DNA of 12,500 nt from contig ML976745.1 of assembly GCA_010015655.1 (NCBI GenBank), forward strand, positions 172,415 through 184,914, written 5' to 3'. Both the position numbers and the translations under genes were made by a program. Below are positions 1-8,414 of the stretch, piece after piece (positions within the stretch are counted from its first letter, which is position 1; every line of letters starts with the position of its first letter). The DNA is from Bimuria novae-zelandiae CBS 107.79 (Eukaryota; Ascomycota; Dothideomycetes; Pleosporales; Didymosphaeriaceae). Under the pieces are notes generated by a model that made no database searches, had not been told where the DNA came from, and saw nothing but the letters and a program-made list of their open reading frames with translations.

Positions 1-402
1 TTTTGGCTTGTAGAGATCCTTTTTAGGACCCACAAAGGCCTGCCAGCGACAAGTAACGTACGGCGACTCCGCTTCAGATACCCCAGTAGCTGATTTTGTC
101 TCCTCTTCCTGAGTTTCTCCCTGCGTAGGGTCGCCAACGCTGGGCGGGTCACTGGGTAGATCACTGGATAATACGATTGCTGGCAGTGGCTGCGCAGACG
201 GAGGCTCGATATCATGATCAAGGCTAACTGGATCAGATACAGCGTTGTCCTCCGGCGGAGGAGCATCCTTCTTGGATACTTGTCTCCGTGATTGGGTACC
301 TTTGGCAGCTGCTGCAGGCGCCCGGCGCGCACGTTTTGAAGGATTTTTACCTCCATCAAATGGCTGGGTAGCTGTACGCTTACGCTGACTACGCGGCGGC
401 AT
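1..402 (-). CDS. Hypothetical basic, disordered protein (N-terminal part; runs off the left edge)
   Basis: The minus strand is open for 134 codons from an ATG at 402-400 to the window edge, with no stop. The visible part is low in hydrophobic residues. It starts with a very basic stretch (MPPRSQRKR, then SKRARRAP and SRRQVSKK) resembling a bipartite nuclear localisation signal. An acidic, Pro/Ser-rich stretch follows (PPPEDN, DPTQGETQEEE), and it ends in a more ordered-looking segment containing YVTCRWQAFVGPKKD. Codon use is balanced and CpA/TpG are not depleted, unlike the block to its right. I do not recognise a family. Its N-terminus is compatible with a nuclear protein or with the N-terminus of a transposon-encoded protein, but nothing decides this. 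The start is the first ATG; the DNA from there to the transposon end is only 149 bp (403-551), so its promoter is short or was displaced. It is divergent from the alpha-galactosidase gene on the other side of the transposon. Confidence 0.6.
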   Translation of the reverse strand, partial: MPPRSQRKRTATQPFDGGKNPSKRARRAPAAAAKGTQSRRQVSKKDAPPPEDNAVSDPVSLDHDIEPPSAQPLPAIVLSSDLPSDPPSVGDPTQGETQEEETKSATGVSEAESPYVTCRWQAFVGPKKDLYKPK

Positions 403-551
403 AATACAGGTATTGATACAGGGTGAATGTTCGCTGTAATCATTGTTTTACTAACAAATTGGGTGATAGAAAATATTTTCTGGGAAGCTGGGGCCACCTC
501 GGCTGCCCGAAGTGGGGCGGGACGGTATTTCGGAAAGCACCGATAATGGGG

Positions 552-582
552 CACCACCCCCTGCACTAATTCGTGGGACACT
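552..582 (+). repeat. Left terminal inverted repeat of the Tc1/mariner-like element
   Basis: These 31 bp, starting CACCACCCCC, are the exact reverse complement of 9342-9372. A looser match continues inward: TAAGTCAGCAC at 589-599 corresponds to TAAGCAGCAC read from the right end. The repeat keeps its CpA and TpG dinucleotides, so the RIP mutation seen further in has not touched it. Confidence 0.93.
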
Positions 583-639
583 TTCTAATAAGTCAGCACC
601 CCGCACTTAACACTAAAATTTATTATTATTAATATTAAC

Positions 640-1224
640 GTTAATATTTATAAGACTATAAAATTACGTTTAAATAAGATAATTAATAGCGTATTAAAAA
701 GATTTTATACGTCTATATAAGATGCCGTTCTTAAAGAGCCTAATATAAAGGAGCGTTTATAATTTTTGAAGGCTATAAAATATAATAATAATATTATTCT
801 TTTTTACGATATCTATGCCTAGCACAGCATAAGAAAGTTTATAGGCTATTACTACATAAAGGAGTTTAAAAAATATAATAATTATTAACGCGTATGCAAG
901 CGTAAAAGCTAAAACATATATATATATATAAAGCTTAAGTATTTATATTGTATAGATAAGTTAACGCTTAGAGCTTTAATAAATAACGCTATAAACTTTA
1001 TTAGAGACAAGCCCTTAGGCGTACAGATTTATATAAATAATATACCACTTATAAAGCGTCCCTTAGAGCACAATCTCTGTACAGGGATCTATACTGGCGC
1101 CTATAAATAAGCCTACACAAAGAAGGAGATTTTACTCGATAATAAATATCTCCGCATAAGCTATAGCTACGTTAATTAATAGTAGCCTATCTTTAGCTTC
1201 TAGGATACCGTTTACTAGACTAAT
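640..1224 (+). pseudogene. Tc1/mariner-like transposase, N-terminal part, RIP-inactivated
   Basis: Frame 1 reads from about 601-640 to the retrotransposon junction at 1224 with few stops, all TAA or TAG. The true start codon is lost or unrecognisable, and the N-terminal DNA-binding part is too altered to name. Before the junction the frame reads KKEILLDNK, then three adjacent stops, PIFSF, a stop, DTVY, a stop, and T-N. Joined to K-A-Y-F at 8415 this matches the (W)TDEAHF block of fungal Tc1-like transposases. The first catalytic Asp is then the AAT codon at 1222-1224 (Asp to Asn) and the following Glu reads Lys. A short (AT)n run at 916-930 lies in frame. The 3' half is at 8415-9191. Confidence 0.75.
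1220..1224. repeat. Left target-site duplication CTAAT of the LTR element
   Basis: CTAAT directly precedes the 5' LTR and is repeated directly after the 3' LTR at 8410-8414. A 5-bp duplication is typical of Ty3/gypsy integrases. It lies inside the transposase reading frame, across its Thr and first catalytic Asp codons. Confidence 0.92.
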
Positions 1225-1397
1225 TGTCACGAGTCGTAGGTCGAGGGCCCTCGACGGCCCTAGTCCGCTCTAGACCGGCGCTATCTGGGCCTTTCGCCTA
1301 TCTACATCCCTCGCCGCAGCCCTTCTCTTCCCTCTCTAAGGAATCGCCTTAGTACTGTGGATAGACTAAGTCGCCCGTAGTTAAGGCGCTTTTTACA
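1225..1397 (+). repeat. 5' LTR of the Ty3/gypsy element
   Basis: The 173-bp repeat runs TGTCAC...TTTACA. It differs from the 3' LTR at eight positions by eye, seven of them transitions. It is GC-rich beside the AT-rich interior, has a pyrimidine-rich stretch around 1318-1338, and a perfect 14-bp palindrome TCGAGGGCCCTCGA at 1241-1254. No clear TATA box was seen. Confidence 0.95.
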
Positions 1398-1545
1398 ATA
1401 CGATCCCTTACCCCCTTATATCTAATTTACCTGTACGATAGAATTAACACGAAGAGTTACCTGCCAGACCTTAAAGATAGTAGGAGACCCTTAAAGCAGG
1501 TTACTACTTGCAGGACTCTCTAAACAAGAGCCTTTAATAGTTATA

Positions 1546-2850
1546 ATGCCTACAGAAGACCTAATAACACCTATAGACCTAGAGGAAGACCCCCCTATTA
1601 TTATAAGTAGTAATAATAACTAATAATTAGAGGAAGTTACCCTCTAAGAACGCCTAGGCGTGCTATAGCTCTAATAACGCATCTAGGAACTAGAGGCCTC
1701 CCTAATAGTAGAGCGTTACTAATTTAAAGGCAAGACCCTAGTTAAGAACAAAATAATAACTACTAGCATCTCTAACAACTCCCTAGAGCCTAAGGAGGGT
1801 TACGGCAACCTGGACAAGGCTAAAGATATAAGTAATAACCTATTAAGCGATAGCTTAATAGAGGACGCGTCCTTAAGCTTAGATAATGCTAGTTAAGACT
1901 AATCTAGGGCCTCTAGAAGCATCTAACGCCCGCGAAAGAAGGATAAACAAGGCTAGGCCCGCACTAGTTGCAATAAAGAATATTAAATTTAAATAGTAGC
2001 TACTACCCTAGACGCATAGCTATTAAAGCCACTAGAACCCCCTTAATTTAAGGGCAAAGGTTATAAGGAACTAAACTTATAAAAAAGGGCCTATAAGGAC
2101 TATATTAACTTCTTACCTGCCCTTAAAACTAATAAAGCGCAGGTTAGGTTCGTAGTAAGATACTTAGGAGATACATAACGTAACTACTAAAACTAAATAG
2201 TCGCTAAGATCCTAGAGCGGAAGCGACACAGGAAAGTCACCTAGGACCTTCTATAGTAGACTATAGTAGACTCCCTAGGATTAGCCTAGGAGCGAAAGAG
2301 TGCCGCTCGCTGAAGGATTAAGGTAGCTAAATAAGGCAAGAAGACCCTTATAAAACTCCTTAACTACCTTAAGGACTAATAAGAGGAATACGACCTAGAG
2401 AAGGCCTTAAATAACGATAATAAAGACTATATTAATAACTTCTACACGGCACTGGACAAGAAAATCTAAGAACGCCTTAAATAGTAGCTACGTAAATAGA
2501 AGAGCCTCTCTTGCTTAAAAGCGAAGGCAAATATGCATTAGCAAGCGTTAAAACTTTATAAGTTAAAGAAATAACACACACACGATATTAATAATAACTT
2601 CCTTAATAAGCTAGCTAATAAAAGGCGCGATCGAAAGCGATCTAGGTTAAATAATATAAGACTATACTAGAGACGCCACGACAGCAACCGTCGCGACAAG
2701 GACAGCAAGAAGAAGGCTTAGGTAGTAGAGGATAAGGACAAAGACTAATACTTCTACTGCCACGAACTAGGCCATTATAAGGCGTCCTATTTAAAGTACA
2801 AGGCCGAGGCGGGGAAAGACAAGCTGTAGACTAAGAGGCCTAATAGTCTA
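1546..2850 (+). pseudogene. Gag of the Ty3/gypsy element, RIP-inactivated
   Basis: The frame opens at ATG 1546-1548 (MPTEDLITPIDLEED...) and stays in register to a CCHC zinc knuckle at 2749-2790, so there is no net indel, only TAA/TAG stops at Gln- or Trp-like positions. The N-terminal part (to about 1740) is Leu/Glu-rich and coiled-coil-like. The middle (about 2060-2560) resembles a retrotransposon Gag capsid domain, with charged helical stretches such as KAYKDYINFL and EEYDLEKALN. A basic Arg/Lys/Asp-rich stretch leads to the knuckle. The knuckle has the C-x2-C-x4-H-x4-C spacing, but its first and last Cys codons now read TAC (Tyr). Gag would package the element RNA. The end of the frame is unclear; pol begins in the -1 register near 2810-2860. 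Confidence 0.85.
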
Positions 2851-2855
2851 TAGGC

Positions 2856-5800
2856 AAGGTTAACTATAATAAGGGTTAATAATAACTAGTTATAGCTATA
2901 AGGACCCCTAGGGATAGGAGCGATAGCTTACTAATCGCGCTAGATAGTAAAGTACAGTATAAGGGCAACTAATAATAGATTAAAGCCCTAGTAGACTACG
3001 GAGCTAAAGCGAATTTCGTTAGTAATAATCTAATAAAGCGGTTAGGGGTTGCGGTAATAATAATAAATAGCAAACGCTACGTGGCGCTAAATAGATAAGA
3101 CTTAGGCGTTCTAGGCCAGGCGAAGCTCCCCTACACTATTATAAATAGTTGCGGTAAAACTAAGAGCGGTAGTTGCCTGTTTATAGTTAGTAACATTAGT
3201 AGATTTGACATAGTCCTAGGAATACCTTAGCTAGCAGAATAGAACCCCATCGCAAACTTCTATAATAAGACTATCCGCTTCGCCCATAAAAAGCGTAAAT
3301 AGACTAAGATCTCTATTAAATTAGCAGAAGAGTTCGCCAGCACGGCTAAAGACATAGTAAATAACTATTTTATTATATATACCACCCTAAAGGACACATT
3401 AGGAGGCCCACCCGGGACGCTACCTAAAGAATACTAGGGACGGTGGGAGGAAGCCTTCTCTGAAGAAGCCGCGAGCATTCTTGCTAACTATGGCCCCCAC
3501 GAGATAAAGATTGATATTAAGGAAGGCAAGGAAGTGCCTTTTAGACTACTCTATAGTCTATTAGAGTTAGAGTCGGCAGTTCTGCGCGACTATATCTAGA
3601 AGAACCTTAAATAAGGCTTTATTTAACTGTCGTAATTAAGTGCCAGGGCACTAATCCTTTTTGCAAAGAAAAAGGATAGAGGCCTCTACCTCTACGTTGA
3701 CTATAGGGGACTAAATATAGTTATAATAAAGAACTAATACCTACTTCCCTTAATACAGGAATCCCTTAACTAACTAGGGGATGCCTAGATCTACACTAAA
3801 CTAGACCTAAGGGACGCCTACCACCGCGTCCAAATTAGGGCAGGAGATAAATAGAAGACGGCCTTTCAAACAAGGTACGAATAGTATAAATACATAGTAA
3901 TACCTTTTAGCTTAACAAACGCGCCTGCGACCTTCTAAAGCCATATTAACGACATACTATTAGACCTTCTCGATATCTACTATATTGTGTACCTCGACAA
4001 TATCCTTATCTACTCTAAGACGAAGGAGGAACACATCTAGCACGTTTAGATAGTGCTAGAACGCCTTATTAAACGCTGGCTATACGCCAAACTGTCTAAA
4101 TGCGAATTCCACACACGTAAGGTGGGATACCTAGGCTTTATAGTATCCCTAGACAGCGTAGAGATAGAGGAGGACCGCGTCGCCTTTATAAAAAATTAGC
4201 CTAAACTAAACTTAGTCTAAGTAGTTAGGATCTTCCTTAGCTTTACTAATTACTATTAAAGGTTTATAAAAGAATTCTCTTAAGTAGCGGCACCCCTTCA
4301 CGCCCTAATAAGAAGGCTAAAGGGAGCCACTAAAGGTAAATAGCAATAGAGACTTAAGGAATTAGTTATAATAAGCCTACTAAAGTAGGCTAAGGCCTCC
4401 TTTTACTAGCTAAAAGAGAGCTTTATGCGAGGGCCCTTACTAGCCTACTTTAACCCTAAAAGACCCTTAAGAGTGGAAACCAACGCTTTAGGTTTCGCAA
4501 TCTTAGGTATCTTAAGCTAACTATAACTAGACAAACATAGAAAGCTATAATAGCACCTAGTTACTTTTTATTCGCGTAAGATAAACTAGGCAGAATAAAA
4601 CTATAACACGCATAATAGCGAGTTGCTAGCAATTATTAAAGCTTTTAAGTATTAGCGACACTACCTAGAGGGTGTTAGCAAGAAGGTTAAGCTTCTAACT
4701 AATTATGCTAACTTATAAGGGTTTATGTCTATAAAAGTCCTAACTAGATAGTAGGCAAGGTGGGCCGAATAGCTTGCAACGTTTAATTTTAAAATTAAAC
4801 ACTGTCTAGAAAGGACAAATCCCGCTAATAGACTGTCGCAGAGACTTGACTACGAGTTAGAGGAGGAAATAAGCTTAGGCGGGATAGGCAGTTCCTAGTA
4901 AAGACTCCTTAAGGCCCTATAGCACAAGTTATAGCTAAAAGGCGACGCTTTAGACAAAGCAGGCGTAGTAGGCAGCCTATAGCTACTAAAGTAGGCAGGA
5001 AGCCCTAGACTAGTGGTAGTAATAAGGATCGCTAGACCTAAAACGTTGGCGACTAAGGAGGCGATGGTAAACGATTTAGTAAGCGCTTACCCTATAGTAG
5101 AGCTATTAAAGAGAAATAGCTAGGGGGACGAAACTGTAGAACGAATCCTCTAGTACCTCTAAGGGCCAGAAATGGCAAAGCCAGAATGGCTAAAGCGCTA
5201 GATAATTAGACCGGCTAACCTATTACGGTACGAGAATAGGCTATACGTGCCACCTCTAGCAAGGGTACACGTCCTTTAATAATGCCACGATAACCCCCTC
5301 GCGGGCTATTTTAGCTTTACTAAAACTTTAGAGCTAGTGCTACGGGAGTTCTAGTAGCCTAGTATCTAATAATACGTAAAGAACTACGTCTAGACCTGTT
5401 AAGCGTGCTCTAGGGCGAAACCTGTCTAATACGTAACGCACGGCCAACTTAATAGCCTGCTAGTCTTAAGGGGCATCTGGGAGGACATTGCTATAGACAT
5501 AGTAATAGATCTACCTAAGAGTAAATCTAGAGCCTATCGTTATAACAGTATCCTAGTAGTTATTAACTAGTTTTCTAAGATAGCACACTATATCCCCACG
5601 CGAAAGGACCTAAAGGTAGTAAAGCTAGCTAAGGTCTTTAGGAGAGAGGTTCTGCGCCTATATAGCCCTCTAAAGTTAATAGTTACAGACAAAGGCAGCC
5701 TATTTATATTAGCTTATTAAAGTACTTTTACTTAATATTTAAGAACTAAGCAACTCCTCTCTACTATCTTCCACCCGCAGACAGACGGACAGATAGAATA

Positions 5801-6845
5801 ATAGAACTAAACGCTTAAATAGTACCTTTAAGTGTTCTATAACTACGAATAATCTAATTAGGCGGACCTTCTATCTAAAGTAGAATATTCGTATAACAAT
5901 AGCATCTATAGCTCTACAGGAGTGTCGCTATTTATTATAGTGTATAGCCTAAATCTACTAATAGTAGGCCTGCCCCGAGAAGTATAGCTGCGCGGGTTAG
6001 TACCTACGGCAAGGGCCAGAGCGGCAGTTCTAGCCCAGACTAGGGCCCGAATAACCCAAGCGATCCTCAGGGCACAGGCGTACTAGGCGACGTGGTATAA
6101 TAGGAAGCATAAGGCCTAAACCTTTATAGTAGGGGACATGGTATACCTCGACGCCTGCAACATACGGTTAACTAGGCCTAAGAAAAAACTTAACTACAAG
6201 TCTTGGGGTCCCTATAGGGTAAAACGGCGAATTAGTTAACAGGTATATAAGCTAGAGCTGCTAAAGGACTTTAATATTTACCTAGTGTTCCATGTGTCTC
6301 TCCTAAACTAGGCAGCCTTAAAAGGACTACTATAACAAGAGCAAAGCCTGCCTAAGGTTATTATACTATAAGTAGGGGAGGATATATACCTAATTAAAGG
6401 AATTAAATCTAGGGTACTCTAGGACGGAGAATGGCTGTATAAAGTTAAGTGGAAAGGATACGATAGTAATAAGAACTAGTAATTATCTGTAGAGGAGATT
6501 TCTAAAGGGGCGATAAAGCAGTTCCTAAAGGGCTTAGACAAGGAGACTAAAGGTCGCCCTAGATAAGAGCCTAAGAGGCGGGGTCGCCCCCCCAGAGAAG
6601 GAGGAAGACAGCACTTAATAGTAATTAGTAATAGATTACCCTAGAAAGTACACTTTATAGGCTGCGAAATACTAGAATAAATAGGGCAGAGGATTCTTAA
6701 ATAGACTAAAGACTAGAATAAGCTATCTAGGCCCATTTACGCCTCTTAGGGCCTAACAGAGGCTTATAAGCCTATTTAGACCGTACCTAACGCGATTATA
6801 GCTAACCAAAACCTAATTAAAACCGCCTAAGGATATAGAACGTGA
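2856..6845 (+). pseudogene. Pol polyprotein (protease, RT, RNase H, integrase, chromodomain), RIP-inactivated
   Basis: Frame 3 is readable for about 4 kb without net indel, with stops only TAA/TAG until a TGA at 6843-6845, which I take as the natural end. Domains in order: aspartic protease (D-Y-G-A at 2994-3005, then FDIVLGIP); reverse transcriptase (VDYRGLN at 3696-3716, PFSLTNAPATF from 3903, active site Y-L-D-N at 3990-4001, normally Y-x-D-D); RNase H (E-T-N-A around 4476-4487, where the usual Asp is Asn 4482-4484; YNTHNSELLA from 4602). Then integrase: His codons 5268 and 5286, Cys codons 5397 and 5406, and catalytic D 5496, D 5688, E 5796 with exactly 35 residues between the last two. 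A chromodomain follows at about 6378-6540 (YKVKWKGYDS), then an AT-hook at 6576-6596 and a tail of about 80 residues. These enzymes would copy and integrate the element; the chromodomain would steer integration to marked chromatin. Confidence 0.92.
6378..6596 (+). other. Chromodomain and AT-hook coding segment at the Pol C-terminus
   Basis: After the integrase, frame 3 reads EDIYLIKGIKSRVL, then EWLYKVKWKGYDSNKN, two stops, and LSVEEI. This is the beta-strand, VKWKGY, Trp, Glu-Glu pattern of a chromodomain, with the usual Trp after the Asn probably one of the two TAG/TAA codons. From 6576 to 6596 follows R-R-G-R-P-P-R, the core of an AT-hook that binds the minor groove of AT-rich DNA. Chromodomains on gypsy integrases are known to guide integration; the added AT-hook is seen here directly, its role is inferred. 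Confidence 0.78.
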
Positions 6846-6949
6846 ATAAAATCTAGACACCGTTAATAGGGGCAGGAATTCCTAGATTATACTAAATAAC
6901 CCTCTTAATTAGTTAGGCACTTAGACTCGTAGGCTTACTAAAAAGTCTC

Positions 6950-8006
6950 TTAACTACTCTTACTCTTAATTTTCTTCTTTACTTCCTTCGCGAGGAAGTC
7001 TAGCGTGGCTAAGACACTAGTCTTAAACGCTAACTACCCTAAATTAGCATTAATAACCTAGGATTAGGGTTAAGGACCTTTACTAACTTAGGAGCAACCT
7101 TCTTACGCCTAGGGGTAAGAGCACTAGTAGTAACTAAAGAGGTTAGACTACCCCCCTCTATAGTAGAAGCTTTCCTCTTTTGCTTCTCTTTAATAAAGAG
7201 GCCTACCACCGGAATAATCTCCTCAGGAGGCTAGGTGTCATAACCCGAGTAGTAGAAGGTTAACGGGTTTCCGCAGAATTTAGATCTGGTGGCCCTATGC
7301 GACTTAGTCTAGATAACCCTTAATTACACTAAATAATACTTATATAATAATATTACTTTATTCTGTCTCTAGTACCTGCGCGGTGGCCTTTACTAATACC
7401 TTATCTAATTTAGAGAGGTTAATCTTGTCGTATATATACGTATTAATTTGGCTCGAGCGCGGCATAAGGGTAATTAGGGCACTTAACACGTTCTCTAAAT
7501 TATCTTTAGGTATCTGCTACTAATTAGCCTCGAAACCCTTATATAACTCTCGAAGCGCCAACTTACCTGCTAATAATCCTTACTACTACCGTAGCAGGCA
7601 TCGCAGCGGCAGATCGAATTATAGTCCTCTAAATCTATTAGGCTAAGATTAATATACACTGCCTTAGACTAGACACGACGTATCTCCTTAACCTAAAACT
7701 AGCAGAGCTTTATCTTTTTATAATTAAACTACTTAAGGCTATCTAGGATAATAGGAAGGTAGGTATAGCATAAGTTAATAGTACTAATCGCGCTCGCACG
7801 CGCCTTGTTAACTAAGGCCTTAAAGATAGTGTTTACGGTACTTATAGTACTAAATAGCGTAGGTATGTCTAGACAAAGTCTAAAGGTTGCTAAAGAGGGC
7901 GGTAGAGAAGTAACAAGTACGGGGACGACTTAGTAGGCCTGCACCAGGTTAGTCTACCTTTACAACCTCTAAATTTAGAGTAGCTAGGTACTAAAATGGG
8001 GGGCAT
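6950..8006 (-). pseudogene. Antisense, intron-containing gene between pol and the 3' LTR (unknown product, RIP-mutated)
   Basis: Read on the minus strand this stretch behaves as a spliced gene. Exon A is open in one frame from 7929 with 66 codons free of stops (7929-7732), which is striking in DNA this rich in TAA/TAG. It reaches a cysteine cluster C-R-C-D-A-C (7611-7594) and ends at 7567. A 53-nt intron (7566-7514) with GTAAGT, GGCTAAT and GCAG follows. Exon B (7513-7376) is 46 codons without a stop. A second intron (about 7375-7309) and third (about 7106-7039, GTAAGA, GCTAAT, TTTAG) restore the frame for exon C (basic, KEKQKRK) and exon D, ending ...KKKIKSKSS and TAA at 6952-6950. Remaining in-frame stops are TAA/TAG only. 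The start is unresolved; an ATG at 8006-8004 opens another frame (MPPILVPSY) that would need splicing. It converges with pol, 104 bp apart. I recognise no family. Confidence 0.6.
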
Positions 8007-8221
8007 CTAGGGTCAGGCACCCTAGACTGCTATAGATTAATTAGGTTGTACTTACGGGTTAGGGAGCCTCCGGGATAAGGTAAGCCGCCAAGTAGAGAGT
8101 AAGAACAAGGGTTTTAGGCCTTAGTATAAGCCTAAGATTTAGCTTACGTTATTAGCTTACGTAATACGCAAGACCTAATTAGGCTAGTTATTACGTGCTT
8201 ATTCTCGCGGTCGAGACCCTT

Positions 8222-8232
8222 AAAGAAAAGAG
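8222..8232 (+). other. Polypurine tract of the LTR element
   Basis: AAAGAAAAGAG is an uninterrupted purine run ending four bases before the 3' LTR. This is where Ty3/gypsy elements prime plus-strand DNA synthesis. It is the only such run close to the LTR. No convincing tRNA primer binding site could be read after the 5' LTR (1398 onward), possibly because it too is mutated or the element primes differently. Confidence 0.65.
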
Positions 8233-8236
8233 CCTT

Positions 8237-8409
8237 TGTTACAAGTCGTAGGTCGAGGGCCCTCGACGGCCCTAGTCCGCTCTAGACCGGCGCTATCCGG
8301 GCCTTTCGCCTATCTACTTCCCTCGCCGCAGCCCTTCTCTTCCCTCTCTAAGGGATCGCCTTAGTACTGTGGATAGACTGAGTCGCCCGTAGTCAGGGCG
8401 CTTTTTACA
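8237..8409 (+). repeat. 3' LTR of the Ty3/gypsy element
   Basis: This 173-bp copy of the repeat at 1225-1397 runs TGTTAC...TTTACA, with the palindrome at 8253-8266. It keeps C/G at several sites where the 5' copy has T/A (for example GTCAGGG here against GTTAAGG there). It has the mutated base itself at two others (TGTTACA here, TGTCACG there). Both copies have therefore been mutated independently. Confidence 0.95.
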
Positions 8410-8414
8410 CTAAT
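8410..8414. repeat. Right target-site duplication CTAAT of the LTR element
   Basis: This exact copy of 1220-1224 directly follows the final ACA of the 3' LTR. The transposase frame resumes at AAG 8415. Confidence 0.92.

Larger units (their letters stand above)
1225..8409 (+). mobile_element. Ty3/gypsy LTR retrotransposon (chromovirus), full length, RIP-mutated
   Basis: This is a complete 7185-bp element: 173-bp LTRs at each end starting TGT and ending ACA, and a 5-bp target duplication CTAAT (1220-1224 and 8410-8414). In order it has a leader, gag with one zinc knuckle, pol (protease, reverse transcriptase, RNase H, integrase, chromodomain), an extra region of about 1.4 kb with an antisense gene, a polypurine tract, and the 3' LTR. 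The RT-RNase H-integrase order and the chromodomain place it in the chromovirus branch of Ty3/gypsy. Every open frame is broken by TAA/TAG codons and active-site Asp codons are changed, so it cannot move by itself. Confidence 0.95.

Noticed and set aside
916..930. (AT)n microsatellite
   Set aside because: Very short and within AT-rich RIP-mutated DNA; expected by chance and of no evident role.
1398..1420. tRNA primer binding site after the 5' LTR
   Set aside because: No TGG-type start or clear match to a tRNA 3' end could be recognised; RIP may have changed it, so I do not call one.
8010..8220. Upstream extension of the antisense gene to the polypurine tract
   Set aside because: The same frame has a 31-codon open stretch here, but also clustered stops at 7930-7980, and no start codon; the evidence is too weak to extend the gene.
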